The position numbers and the translations under genes were made by a program. A DNA stretch of 64,000 nt from JAHBNG01 sp039028975. Its GTDB lineage: Bacteria; Chloroflexota; Anaerolineae; Caldilineales; Caldilineaceae. The stretch is from contig JBCCHB010000015.1 in the NCBI GenBank assembly GCA_039028975.1, forward strand, positions 85,779 through 149,778, read 5' to 3'. The notes beneath the pieces are model-generated. The model did no database searches and was not told where the DNA came from. It saw only the letters and a list, made by a program, of their open reading frames with translations. Of the stretch, positions 1 to 8,379 are shown piece by piece (within the stretch, counting starts at the first letter, position 1; each line of letters begins with the position of its first letter).

Positions 1-646
1 CGTTTCCCTTCAAAGATGTAGCGGCTAGCAAGAGCAAGAGGGTGATCAAGAGCAACAAAGCAATAGAGGCTTGCGGCTCAAGGAAACTCCACACGGTATT
101 TAAGCCACTTTCAAAGATAGCTCGAATGCCAGCCAGTACATCCAACTCACTCGTTTGGTCAACAAAGTCTCCGCTACTTCCTGTGGGGACGAGCGGTGCA
201 AGCAGTTTGGGCAACAAGATGACGGCAAAGAGAAGCCCATTAGCAATGCCCAGAATAATCGACCAGCCATCCGAATCTTCAGATGAAAGAAAAGTATTGG
301 TTACAAAGTAGATCAGAACGATGATAAAGACCCACAATAGGAAGACAAAGATCTCCTGTCCTTCCGCTGGGATAACGTCTGGCGCTTCGCCGAGTGCGGC
401 AAAGGCGTCCCCAGATTCTGAGCTGAACCCTCCAGAGCGAATAAAGACGACAAACTTTCCACCTAAGTTGGCAATGCTACGAAAGACACCACCCTGACTT
501 TGTAGCAACACCCAAGAGAGTAGTGCAACCAAGAAGACGACCAGCTCTGAAATAGTTCCCCTTCGCCAACCAACCCAGCCAAAAAAAGCTAGGTAAAGCA
601 ACAGGGCAATAAACATCTGGATGTTCTGGGTTGCAACGATGTTCAT
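1..646 (-). CDS. CvpA-like integral membrane protein, C-terminus cut by the window edge
   Basis: An open frame of at least 215 codons runs from ATG at 646 to the left edge without a stop. The ATG follows the murG TGA directly, so it is translationally linked to the cell-wall cluster. The N-terminus has a hydrophobic helix, a Trp-Arg-Arg-Gly turn and a second hydrophobic helix, the arrangement at the start of CvpA (colicin V production) membrane proteins. A polar loop rich in Ser/Glu/Asp follows, then at least three more membrane segments, the last rich in leucine. Function cannot be stated; CvpA relatives are linked to envelope integrity. The family call is tentative because only the first two helices resemble it. 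The gene itself is well supported by its length, its hydropathy and its abutment with murG. Confidence 0.65.
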   Translation of the reverse strand, partial: MNIVATQNIQMFIALLLYLAFFGWVGWRRGTISELVVFLVALLSWVLLQSQGGVFRSIANLGGKFVVFIRSGGFSSESGDAFAALGEAPDVIPAEGQEIFVFLLWVFIIVLIYFVTNTFLSSEDSDGWSIILGIANGLLFAVILLPKLLAPLVPTGSSGDFVDQTSELDVLAGIRAIFESGLNTVWSFLEPQASIALLLLITLLLLLAATSLKGN

Positions 647-2221
647 TCAACCCCTTGCCATTTGAGCGAGTTGGGACGCAATATTGAAGGCAGCATTTGG
701 TTCAGCGATAGCCGCAAGCCGCTGCCTCATATCAGAAAGCCTGTCTGGATTCCCAAGTAGCTCCAGAATAGTAGGGGCGAGTTTCGACTTCAGCTCTTCG
801 TCTTTGACAATCATCGCACCATCGTGACGGGCCAACTTCTGTGCATTGTGCATCTGACCCACGCCTTGATAAGGGAGCGGTACAAGGATGGATGGGAGAC
901 GAGAAACGGGGAATTCTCCTAAAGTGCTAGCCCCTGCTCTACAGACGGTTAAATCAGCAGCAGCAAGGGCCAAACTCATCTCCTCGTTGAGATAGGCAAC
1001 TGGCCAATATCGTCCCTTTATGTTTTGGTCTTTTTGAAGCGGAACTGAGTATGATTGAGCCGAAAAGCTAGAAAGAGAGGCTTGATACTCTTTCGTAAAG
1101 AGGGGCCAGTCCCGCGTGCCGACGACGTGAAGAACATGGGCTACCGTCAGCAATTTCTCAAGTTCATGCCACGTTGCACAATTGATGCTGCGAGCGCCTT
1201 GGCTCCCACCCCAAATCAGCAAGAGCGGCAATCCGTCATCGCTAAATTTCTCATCTGTTTTAACAGGGGTGGCTTCTCTTTCGGTTTCAGGCTGCGCTGA
1301 CTCTTGGTGCACTGACTCTTGGTGCTCTGAATCTAGCTGTGCTGACTCTTGGTGTGCTAAGTATAGCTGGTGTAAGCTATTGAATAATTGTCGTCGAGCA
1401 TTTTGACGATCACCAGCAGCACGGATTAACTCTTGCCGGACGGGATAACCGGTAATTACCGACTTTCCATCAGGGTAAAGACCACCAAAAAAGTGAGCCA
1501 CTTCCTCAAAAGTAACTGCCACACGCTGCGCTAGCTTACTGACGATAAGAATAGCCATACCTGGATTCATATCTGGTAAATAAGTCAGAATAGGAACGCC
1601 CCTTAGTCGACAAGCTAAAGCGACTGGAACGCAAACATAGCCACCCGTAACGAAACAGACATCAGGTTGAAAGGACCGAACTAGCCTGTGAGCTTGGGCA
1701 AATCCCTGTCCCATCCTCAAAAGGTTCCCAGCAGCCTTCAGAGGATTGATTCCTCGTAGTTGGCCGGTCTCGATGGCTTGGAAGCAAACCTTTGCATGCT
1801 CGACTAATGCCTGCTCCATGCCCCCAACGGCACCGATCCAGAGAAGTTGGTCATGCTCCTCATAATGTGTACTCTCAGCGGCGTCTTGTGGTCGATGTAG
1901 ATTGGCCTCTGCGGCCCCTCCCCCCACTGGGGCTTCTGTTACTTTGTTGGTGTCCGCTGCTTGCTTTAGTAGAGCGGCTTCTACTTTGGCTGTTCCGCTT
2001 TCGGCTTGGGCTTGAGGTTGCCCTTTCGGTTTTGGCCACTCGCTTTCCAGGTGTTCGTCTTGGAGTCGATTTTCCTGGGGGAGCTGGCTTTTTGGGTTTG
2101 TTTGCTCCACTTGGCTTGCCAGCTTGGCCCTTTTGATCTGCTGCTCGCCCATTTGTTGAAGCACGGCCAGAGCGGGATAGACGTGACCGCCCGTTCCACC
2201 ACCCGAAATCAAAACGCGCAT
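647..2221 (-). CDS. murG: MurG, UDP-GlcNAc:lipid I N-acetylglucosaminyltransferase with two low-complexity insertions
   Basis: MurG adds GlcNAc to lipid I at the inner face of the membrane, making lipid II. The glycine-rich loop GGGTGGH is at residues 7-13. The C-terminal UDP-GlcNAc site is intact: GGSQGAR, then CRAGASTLGE and a Gln/Asn-bearing QGVGQMHNA segment. At 524 residues it is about 160 longer than usual. One insertion (about residues 24-122, rich in Gln, Glu, Lys, Ala and Pro) separates the first loop from the rest of the N-terminal domain. A second (about residues 283-325) has repeated HQES units between the two domains. The first insertion coincides with the 347 bp shared with ftsW in another frame. 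The usual lipid-side HEQN motif is replaced by LPDMNPG. The start at 2221 is the only one that keeps the first glycine loop. Confidence 0.93.
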   Translation of the reverse strand: MRVLISGGGTGGHVYPALAVLQQMGEQQIKRAKLASQVEQTNPKSQLPQENRLQDEHLESEWPKPKGQPQAQAESGTAKVEAALLKQAADTNKVTEAPVGGGAAEANLHRPQDAAESTHYEEHDQLLWIGAVGGMEQALVEHAKVCFQAIETGQLRGINPLKAAGNLLRMGQGFAQAHRLVRSFQPDVCFVTGGYVCVPVALACRLRGVPILTYLPDMNPGMAILIVSKLAQRVAVTFEEVAHFFGGLYPDGKSVITGYPVRQELIRAAGDRQNARRQLFNSLHQLYLAHQESAQLDSEHQESVHQESAQPETEREATPVKTDEKFSDDGLPLLLIWGGSQGARSINCATWHELEKLLTVAHVLHVVGTRDWPLFTKEYQASLSSFSAQSYSVPLQKDQNIKGRYWPVAYLNEEMSLALAAADLTVCRAGASTLGEFPVSRLPSILVPLPYQGVGQMHNAQKLARHDGAMIVKDEELKSKLAPTILELLGNPDRLSDMRQRLAAIAEPNAAFNIASQLAQMARG

Positions 2222-3389
2222 AGGCTAGATTTCCTAATTCTGAAGGTTTGGCAGAATTTTCTCCACTAAATCGCCCAATACTTAATAGAATACCAACCGC
2301 TCCCATCATGGTAACAAGCGAACTCCCACCATAGCTAACAAACGGGAGTGTAACGCCGGTGGGTGGAGCCACCGCGACCACGACCGCAGCATTGAGTATT
2401 GCTTGAAGCACTACAATCGAGGTAATGCCAATGGCCAACAACATCCCAAAGTGATCGGGTGCTCGTAGTGCCGTCCGCAGACCACAGTAGGTAAACAAGC
2501 CAAAGAGTAAAATAATGAGCATCGCGCCCAACAAACCCATCTCTTCGCCAATGACGGCAAAGATATTGTCGCTCCAGCCTAAGGGCACGTACGTATCTCC
2601 TTGCCCAATTCCCTTGCCGATTGGGCCGCCGTTAATCAAGGCCGAGACCATCCAGCGTACCTGGAACTCGTCGCTAGCTAGAGGATTATCTATAGAGCCG
2701 AAAAACTTTTCAACCCGGGCATTTGCATAAACACTATTTTGTACAACCAGCATAAAAGTTGCTGCAGTAACAATACCCACAAAAAGAAGCTGTTTGAGAT
2801 CAGCTCCGGCAATAAAGAAGAGGATAAAGGCTGTCGAGACAATTAGAAATGCTGTACTAATATCTGGCTGAAAAACAATTAGCACAGTAATGAGTCCCAT
2901 TAAGACGCTAAAGGGAATCAGCCCAACCCGCACATCGCGAATACGAGACCCTTTGCTAGCGAGCCATGTGCTTACATAAATGATGATAGCGATTTTGGCT
3001 GGCTCACTCGGTTGAATACTGCCATTCATAAAGGTGCGCGAGGCCCCAAATCTGTCGGCTCCAAAAGTCAGGACCATGAGCAACGCCAACAGCGCTGCCG
3101 CCATCAGCCCGATGCTCCATTGTTCCCAGAATGTATAACGAATAGACGATACAACAATCAGAACGAATATACTTAGCCCCGTCCAAGCTAGCTGACGCAA
3201 AAAGAAGTAGAAGGGATCTTGGTACCCCGTTAGCCCCACGCTAAAACTAGAGCTAAATACCATCACCAACCCTAATGCCAATAGGCTACAGACGACAGTC
3301 AACAAAGCCCAATCATACTGGGCAATGGCTATTCCTTTCTTAGGATTTTGTTTTGTTGCCATATTTTGTTGAGCCACTGAGCCCATCAT
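1875..3389 (-). CDS. ftsW: FtsW/RodA (SEDS) peptidoglycan glycosyltransferase with a long basic tail overlapping murG
   Basis: SEDS proteins polymerise lipid II in the membrane together with a class B PBP; here the partner is probably the FtsI encoded in the same cluster. About ten membrane helices fill residues 20-385. Typical signatures include a QPDIS motif in the middle, GQGDTYVPLGWSDNIFAVIG with EEMG after it, and a late PPTGVTLPFVSYGGSS. The normal SEDS core ends near residue 388, almost exactly where the murG ATG lies (FtsW codon 390). The frame then continues 115 codons inside murG, giving a Ser/Arg/Lys/Pro/Gly-rich cytoplasmic tail. Such tails occur in some FtsW proteins, but here the tail is encoded entirely by DNA that also encodes MurG. 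ATG start. A repeat element and murD lie upstream. Confidence 0.93.
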   Translation of the reverse strand: MMGSVAQQNMATKQNPKKGIAIAQYDWALLTVVCSLLALGLVMVFSSSFSVGLTGYQDPFYFFLRQLAWTGLSIFVLIVVSSIRYTFWEQWSIGLMAAALLALLMVLTFGADRFGASRTFMNGSIQPSEPAKIAIIIYVSTWLASKGSRIRDVRVGLIPFSVLMGLITVLIVFQPDISTAFLIVSTAFILFFIAGADLKQLLFVGIVTAATFMLVVQNSVYANARVEKFFGSIDNPLASDEFQVRWMVSALINGGPIGKGIGQGDTYVPLGWSDNIFAVIGEEMGLLGAMLIILLFGLFTYCGLRTALRAPDHFGMLLAIGITSIVVLQAILNAAVVVAVAPPTGVTLPFVSYGGSSLVTMMGAVGILLSIGRFSGENSAKPSELGNLAYARFDFGWWNGRSRLSRSGRASTNGRAADQKGQAGKPSGANKPKKPAPPGKSTPRRTPGKRVAKTERATSSPSRKRNSQSRSRSTKASSGHQQSNRSPSGGRGRRGQSTSTTRRR

Positions 3390-3404
3390 CGCTCATTGCA
3401 AAAC

Positions 3405-3497
3405 TATAGATAGCCAGAAAAGGTCTGCCTTCTCTGTGCGGAATGTTCCAGGGCAGATTGGATAAGAGTCGGTACAAGACTTTTCTGGTGACGTATA
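3405..3497. repeat. Family 1 palindromic element, copy 1
   Basis: This element fills the murD-ftsW gap. The left end reads TATAGATAGCCAGAAAAGG and the right end ACAAGACTTTTCTGGTGACG, which are imperfect inverted copies of each other. A core with GGAAT...CCAG..AGATTGG lies between them. The same ends and core recur at 10171, 24968, 27264, 29954 and 38307. No protein is encoded. It sits inside a co-directional gene cluster, so its RNA would form a long hairpin between the two coding regions. Confidence 0.7.
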
Positions 3498-3501
3498 TCC
3501 A

Positions 3502-5145
3502 TTACGAAGTAGGAATCGCCGTCAACATTTGGACCAGTTGGCGAAAGTGTTCACCACGTTCCTCAAAATCGCGGTATGCATCGTAGCTTGTTCCACCAGG
3601 GGACAAGAGCACAACGATCTCGCAATTAGGACATGAACTCTTTTCAGATTCCACCAAACGGGCTGCTAATGTAACTGCCCCATCCAATTTCTTAGCGGTT
3701 GCACTGCTAGGCGCACTGCATTTCGCTAATCTGCTGCGTTCTTGTACTAAAGAGACGAATTCAGCGCCATAGGCACCGAAGCCAATTAGATACCTGACCC
3801 TGAAGAGAACCTCATCAGCCAGCGATTCCCAGGGTAGCTTTTTATCTTGACCACCAGCCAGCAGAATCACAGTCTGCTTTTCAGCGTCAACGCTACGCAA
3901 ACATGCCACCACCCTCTCTGGTGATGTGGCAATACTATCATTGACCCAAAGTACGCCGTTGTTTTGAGAAATTACCTCTAAACGATGGGCCACGCCACGG
4001 AATGAAGTCGCTACCTGTTGGAGCCCTTCTAACGTTGCTCCGGCCATTTGGCTAATGGTTGCGGCAGCGAGAACATTGCTAATATTGTGCTCACCTCGTA
4101 GCAGAAGCTCATCTTGGTGGCAGAGAAGCCTATTATCCAGCGTCAATTGCCCAGCCTTCAACCAGCTGCTGGATGAGGGGAATTGTGGGGCTTGAGTATT
4201 TACGCAAGTTTCCGCGCAGTTGTCTATACGTGCTCCTTCATGGTTTACCCCAACATACTCCATGCTTGTTGTCCTGCCAAAGGGTATAATTTCTAGCTTT
4301 TGCTCTCGGCAGCGCTCTCTGGTTTGGGTCAGTAGGGAACTAAGCTTCCACGCCTTTGGGATAGAGCTTTTCTGATCCCCTACAGGGTTGTCAAGGAGCG
4401 ACGACGTTACTGGATCATCTGCGCTTACGACCACGCTAGAACCCTCTGGCATCTGATGGAGAAGGTTTAGCTTTGCTTTGGCATAATCTGCCATTGCCCC
4501 ATGACGATCGAGGTGATTGGGCGTGACATTTAGAATTGCTGCTACATCCGGTCCTACAGATTCAAAAGGACCCAGCGCAATCTCCGGGTCAAACAGTTCT
4601 AGCTGAAAGCTACTCAACTCTATGACAATAGGTTCACCCGGCTGAATTTCATGTAATCGGTCAATGATCGGTTGCCCAATATTCCCTCCTACATGAACCC
4701 TTAGCCCAGACGTCTTAAGCATTTCCCCGACCAAAGTCGTCGTTGTGGTTTTGCCATTGCTTCCTGTGATCGCCACAATCGGTCCAAGCCGTTGTCTGCG
4801 AAGTTGTTGTAGAGTCAAGAGCGAATCGTTACTCAACGGGATGCCACGCTGAATCGCCTCCTGCACAATCTCAATTTGTGGAGGTACACCACCACTCAAA
4901 CAGAGTAGATCACAATTATCCAGTAGAGAGTTTGGATGTTCACCTAAAACAAGTTCGATTTCTCGCCCACTTGATTGGAGGTGCTCAATAGCTGCTATTT
5001 CCGATTGTAGCTTGTCAGAAGAACGAATGTCACTTACGATTACTTCGGCACCACAGGAGCTCAGGAAACGCACTAACGCTACCCCTTGCCGAGCTAACCC
5101 AAGTATAACTACTCGTTTATCTGCAAACTGATCCGCACCACTCAC
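3502..5145 (-). CDS. murD: MurD, UDP-N-acetylmuramoyl-L-alanine:D-glutamate ligase
   Basis: MurD adds D-glutamate to UDP-MurNAc-L-Ala in the cytoplasm using ATP. The N-terminal Rossmann-like domain starts VVILGLARQGVALVRFL. The ATP P-loop GSNGKTTTTT is near residue 130, followed by HVGGNIGQP, ELSSFQLE and NVTPNHLDRHG motifs typical of MurD. The C-terminal domain has HRLE and NDSIATSP, normally NDSKATN, so a Lys position of the family motif is Ile here. At 547 residues it is about 90 longer than usual, with extra sequence around residues 255-335 and 470-515. The start is GTG at 5145 with a GGTGA stretch just upstream. Repeats lie on both sides (family 2 upstream, family 1 downstream), so spacing in this cluster is looser than in compact dcw operons. 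Confidence 0.93.
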   Translation of the reverse strand: MSGADQFADKRVVILGLARQGVALVRFLSSCGAEVIVSDIRSSDKLQSEIAAIEHLQSSGREIELVLGEHPNSLLDNCDLLCLSGGVPPQIEIVQEAIQRGIPLSNDSLLTLQQLRRQRLGPIVAITGSNGKTTTTTLVGEMLKTSGLRVHVGGNIGQPIIDRLHEIQPGEPIVIELSSFQLELFDPEIALGPFESVGPDVAAILNVTPNHLDRHGAMADYAKAKLNLLHQMPEGSSVVVSADDPVTSSLLDNPVGDQKSSIPKAWKLSSLLTQTRERCREQKLEIIPFGRTTSMEYVGVNHEGARIDNCAETCVNTQAPQFPSSSSWLKAGQLTLDNRLLCHQDELLLRGEHNISNVLAAATISQMAGATLEGLQQVATSFRGVAHRLEVISQNNGVLWVNDSIATSPERVVACLRSVDAEKQTVILLAGGQDKKLPWESLADEVLFRVRYLIGFGAYGAEFVSLVQERSRLAKCSAPSSATAKKLDGAVTLAARLVESEKSSCPNCEIVVLLSPGGTSYDAYRDFEERGEHFRQLVQMLTAIPTS

Positions 5146-5181
5146 TGATCACCTGTCCCGTTGCGTTCACGTATAGGCGGG

Positions 5182-5290
5182 CTTGGGAATCGGAATCAAA
5201 TAACTTGAGTATAAAATCCCTCAATCAAGTCGCTTTGCGACCGCTTCGTAAGCGAGATGGAATACCCAACTTATTTTATGCTCATTCCTT
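5182..5290. repeat. Family 2 inverted-repeat element
   Basis: The left arm (about 5184-5210) contains GGGAATCGGAATCAAATAAC. The reverse complement of the right arm (about 5262-5290) contains GGAATGAGCATAAAATAAG, and an internal CGCTT..AAGCG hairpin lies between. The arms match the units at 23951, 24032, 54133, 54193 and 63563. The element sits between mraY and murD and ends just before the mraY stop. Confidence 0.5.
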
Positions 5291-5298
5291 TGCATACC

Positions 5299-6342
5299 TT
5301 AGTTTAAATTGAGCCAATTCATCAACCAATCAATCTCATTAAGAAGGGCCAGCGCAACACCTGCCATCCCACTCAGAACGCCTATAATCCAAAATCGTTC
5401 CTTTACCTGTGTTTCACTCCATCCCAGTAACTCAAAGTGGTAATGTAAGGGCGAGATTTTAAAGATACGTCGTCCTTCACCATAGATTCGTTTGGTAAAC
5501 TTGAAGTAGCTGACTTGGATGATGACGCTTAACGCTTCCGCCACAAAAACAAGGCCAATAACGGGTAAGAGTAACCACTGGGTAGACATCAGTGCCACCA
5601 AACCCAAGGTTGCCCCCAAAGCCAAAGAGCCTGTGTCTCCCATAAACATCTGAGCAGGATGGGCATTATACCAAAGAAAGGCAAATAGCGCGCCGACAAT
5701 GGTAAAGCAGAATGCCGCTAAATAGGTCTGATTTTGCAAGTATGCAATTAAGCCATAACAAGCAAATGCGACGCTGCAGATGCTACCTGCAAGACTATCT
5801 ACTCCATCTGTCAAGTTAACGGCATTACTGGAACCAATTATGATCAGGATGGCCAGAGGTATAAAAAGGGGGCCAACCGTCACATAATCACGAATGCCGG
5901 GTACCCCCACAAAATCCAACTCAGGCGGTCCAAAATAGAGAACAAGGGTAATGACTGAAGCAAATAGCAATTGAAAGGAACTCTTCATCCGGGCGCTCAT
6001 CCCCTCACCACGCCCTCTAAATCCTTTTATGCCTTGCCAATCGTCAATGGCCCCTAAAATAGCATGGGAGGCAACACAAAAGAAAAGCAATAACGTACTC
6101 TGACCAATCGTATTAAAACCAATCAGGTTCGCCACATTCAGCAATCCAGTGATGACAAGCACGGGGCCAACAATTAGAATGCCACCCATTGTTGGTGTCC
6201 CCATCTTCACCTGACGAGAGCCTGGTTCCTCAATGCGAATCTGCTTACCTAACTTCAAACGCCGTAGGAGCCAGAGTAGTGGTCTTCCCCAGATAACGGC
6301 CAAGAAAAAAGTGACCGTCCCTAACGTTAACGGATAGGCCAT
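5299..6342 (-). CDS. mraY: MraY, phospho-N-acetylmuramoyl-pentapeptide transferase
   Basis: MraY transfers phospho-MurNAc-pentapeptide from UDP to undecaprenyl phosphate, forming lipid I in the inner membrane. Family signatures are all present: KMGTPTMGG near residue 46, the metal-binding Asp pair in GAIDDWQGIKGFRGRGEGMS, NLTDGVDSLAG, FMGDTGSLALGA, and the late SPLHYHFELLGWSE motif. About ten hydrophobic helices are visible and 347 residues is normal. The start is ATG at 6342. It lies between murF upstream (411-bp gap) and murD downstream, the usual dcw order except that murE is absent from this cluster. Confidence 0.95.
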   Translation of the reverse strand: MAYPLTLGTVTFFLAVIWGRPLLWLLRRLKLGKQIRIEEPGSRQVKMGTPTMGGILIVGPVLVITGLLNVANLIGFNTIGQSTLLLFFCVASHAILGAIDDWQGIKGFRGRGEGMSARMKSSFQLLFASVITLVLYFGPPELDFVGVPGIRDYVTVGPLFIPLAILIIIGSSNAVNLTDGVDSLAGSICSVAFACYGLIAYLQNQTYLAAFCFTIVGALFAFLWYNAHPAQMFMGDTGSLALGATLGLVALMSTQWLLLPVIGLVFVAEALSVIIQVSYFKFTKRIYGEGRRIFKISPLHYHFELLGWSETQVKERFWIIGVLSGMAGVALALLNEIDWLMNWLNLN

Positions 6343-6715
6343 TGTACACAGTTCCGGTTGTGAATTTCCATTTTTGTTCTAGCGGCGTTCTGCAACTCTA
6401 TTCCATTTCAGGGCAATTTCAGAGCAACCGTAGAGTCGTAGAAGTGTGACTCGATTTTACTAAGGTCCGTAATTGCACCATTGGAAAAATAATGCTAAAG
6501 TGCCAGGAACATCCGAATAAGTCGATATGGTGTTCCATCATCCAATCCCGGTTAAACGTAATGCTCCTGACACTTCTAGCCTAATTCATGTCTACAAGGT
6601 TGCGATCAATGGAACACAAACTTATGGTCCATTTTCCTATGCACACCTTGCAGATTGGGTAATGTGAGCCAAATTTGCATGGCTGCACGAGGTGCTTTGA
6701 ATAAGTACTGCAGGC
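6343..6715. other. Non-coding gap between murF and mraY with an interrupted inverted repeat
   Basis: No convincing ORF is seen. AAGTGCCAGGAACAT at 6498-6512 and ATGCTCCTGACACTT at 6561-6575 form a 15-bp inverted repeat with two mismatches around 48 bp. It could be a hairpin or the remnant of a small mobile element. The sequence fits neither main repeat family. An mraY promoter may lie here, but no confident -35/-10 pair was found. Confidence 0.4.
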
Positions 6716-6741
6716 AGTTTGAAAAGAGCTCTTTTCAAACT
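6716..6741. terminator. Perfect 26-bp palindrome after murF, probable hairpin terminator or RNA processing site
   Basis: AGTTTGAAAAG, AGCT, then CTTTTCAAACT form a fully self-complementary 26-bp sequence 12 bp downstream of the murF stop. It has no long T-run, so termination may be partial. It could instead stabilise the murF transcript 3' end or bind a dimeric protein. Confidence 0.5.
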
Positions 6742-6753
6742 GAACTGAGCAAA

Positions 6754-8298
6754 TCAGGGTGTGCTCACTCTTCTTTTGGAAATTGCTGACGCAATCTCTT
6801 CCATGCCAACAGCACGACTCCCTTTTACAAGCACAAGATCATCTGATTGAATGACCGTGGATAGTCGTTCAATCGCCTCATTAAAGTTGGTCATTGCGTA
6901 AACCTGGTCAGTCTGCAAGCCACTTTCTAACGCCAGATTAGCCATCTCCGCTCCCAACTCCCCAACCGTAAAGAGGATATCTGCCACATCAGCTGCCCGA
7001 CGAGCGACAAGTTTATGTCCCTCATCTGTATAGGAACCCAACTCGAGCATGTCGCCCAAAACGGCCACACGGCGTCCCTCTTTCTCAGGCTGCAGATCGT
7101 GAAGTAGATTCAACGCAGCGATGGTACTCGCTGGGCTGGCATTATATGTGTCATCAATAATTGTACTATCATTTAGCCCGGGCACCACCACTAGTCTCAA
7201 CTGGTTATTCATGCGTCGCATACAAGAGATAATCTGCTCCCAACTGAGCCCCTCCTGTAATCCGACAGCTGCCGCTCGTAGTGCAGTATGAACACTATGA
7301 CGGCCAAGCAGAGGGGCCTTGACATTGTAGGTCTCTACTGCTTCCCGTCTGCCCCATCTTCCCTGTGGCTTGCGGTGGTGGAAGCGGAAACGAATTCCTT
7401 CAAGCCCGGCGCTCTCAATATTGTCCGCCCACAGATCAGCTTCTGGTGTAAGGCCATACTTAAAGATGCGTGCCGATGTCCTCTCTGCCATGGTACGAAC
7501 TCGCTCGTCATCCCAATTCAGAATGGCAATCCCGCCTTCGTCAGCAGAAGGAAGCGACTCAACCAACTCACTTTTTGCATCCACAATTCGTTCTATTGTG
7601 CCGAGCCTTTCTAAATGGACGGGGCCAACATTTGTCACAACACCTACATTGGGTCTAGCCCAAGTACAGAGATCTTTGATTTCGCCCAAGGCATACATAC
7701 CCATCTCCATGACAGCCCGCTCATGGTGAATTCCCAAGCCGAGTTGGGTTAGAGGCAACCCCAATTCATTATTTAAACTCCCGGTCGAATGAAGTGTGCG
7801 ATAGTGTTGGCGTAGCACGGCGGCAGTCAATTCCTTTGTGCTAGATTTTCCTACACTACCGGTAATCCCGATCACTCGTAGATCTGGGTTTGTCCGGTGC
7901 AGCCGTTGAAAGGTACCCACCTTTTGCAGACCCTCTTGGCTGCTTTTCACAACATAAGCAATGCGAAGATATTGGCGTGCCCCTTCGCCAAGATGTACGG
8001 TAACAGATGCTCCGGTACAATCTACGATAGTCACATTATGGTCCAAAAGCTGCTCCCGAGCGTGCGGCTCGCAGAGGATTGCTTCGGCACCAGCATCAAA
8101 GGAAGCTCCTACAAAACGGTGGCCATCGGTCTGTTCACCCCTTAGGGCAATAAAGAGATCCCCTGGACCTACGTCTTGGCTGTTTATCACAGCATTGCCA
8201 ATCGGCGTCGGCGGCAACGCTAAAGGAGGTGTTTCACCTGACAACGCCTGCCAAAGGGTATGCTGAGTAATTTGGGTCGAAATGATTGGTCTTGCCAT
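6754..8298 (-). CDS. murF: MurF, UDP-N-acetylmuramoyl-tripeptide--D-alanyl-D-alanine ligase
   Basis: MurF joins D-Ala-D-Ala to the UDP-MurNAc-tripeptide, the last cytoplasmic step of peptidoglycan precursor synthesis. The N-terminal domain has DSRxV-like NSQDVGPGDLFIALRGEQTDG with HRFV after it. The P-loop is GSVGKSSTKE (about residue 147). HSTGSLNNELGLPLT, VMEMGM and GVVTNVGPVHLE follow as in MurF, and DDTYNASPAS marks the central-to-C-terminal transition. It has 514 residues, slightly longer than most MurF. The start is ATG at 8298. murE normally precedes murF, but here ftsI (8380-10131) lies directly upstream. The stop is followed by a perfect palindrome. Confidence 0.95.
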   Translation of the reverse strand: MARPIISTQITQHTLWQALSGETPPLALPPTPIGNAVINSQDVGPGDLFIALRGEQTDGHRFVGASFDAGAEAILCEPHAREQLLDHNVTIVDCTGASVTVHLGEGARQYLRIAYVVKSSQEGLQKVGTFQRLHRTNPDLRVIGITGSVGKSSTKELTAAVLRQHYRTLHSTGSLNNELGLPLTQLGLGIHHERAVMEMGMYALGEIKDLCTWARPNVGVVTNVGPVHLERLGTIERIVDAKSELVESLPSADEGGIAILNWDDERVRTMAERTSARIFKYGLTPEADLWADNIESAGLEGIRFRFHHRKPQGRWGRREAVETYNVKAPLLGRHSVHTALRAAAVGLQEGLSWEQIISCMRRMNNQLRLVVVPGLNDSTIIDDTYNASPASTIAALNLLHDLQPEKEGRRVAVLGDMLELGSYTDEGHKLVARRAADVADILFTVGELGAEMANLALESGLQTDQVYAMTNFNEAIERLSTVIQSDDLVLVKGSRAVGMEEIASAISKRRVSTP

Positions 8299-8320
8299 AC
8301 AGGTTTAGTGCATTGTCAGA

Positions 8321-8358
8321 AGTCCATAGTCCATAGTCCATAGTCCATTGTCCATTGT
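8321..8358. repeat. Short 7-bp tandem repeat (AGTCCAT)n between ftsI and murF
   Basis: Four AGTCCAT units are followed by TGTCCAT and a partial unit. Slippage at such arrays is common. No function is evident; the array lies just upstream of murF and could change its distance from ftsI. Confidence 0.75.
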
Positions 8359-8379
8359 CGACCGCGGACCTGACGCCCT

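Noticed and set aside
1792..2136. 114-codon plus-strand frame opposite the murG/ftsW overlap
   Set aside because: Antisense of two well-supported genes with skewed composition; a third coding frame is not needed to explain it.
8321..8358. Tandem AGTCCAT units considered as a CRISPR or iteron array
   Set aside because: Seven-base units without spacers; too short and AT/GC neutral for either, so listed only as a tandem repeat.
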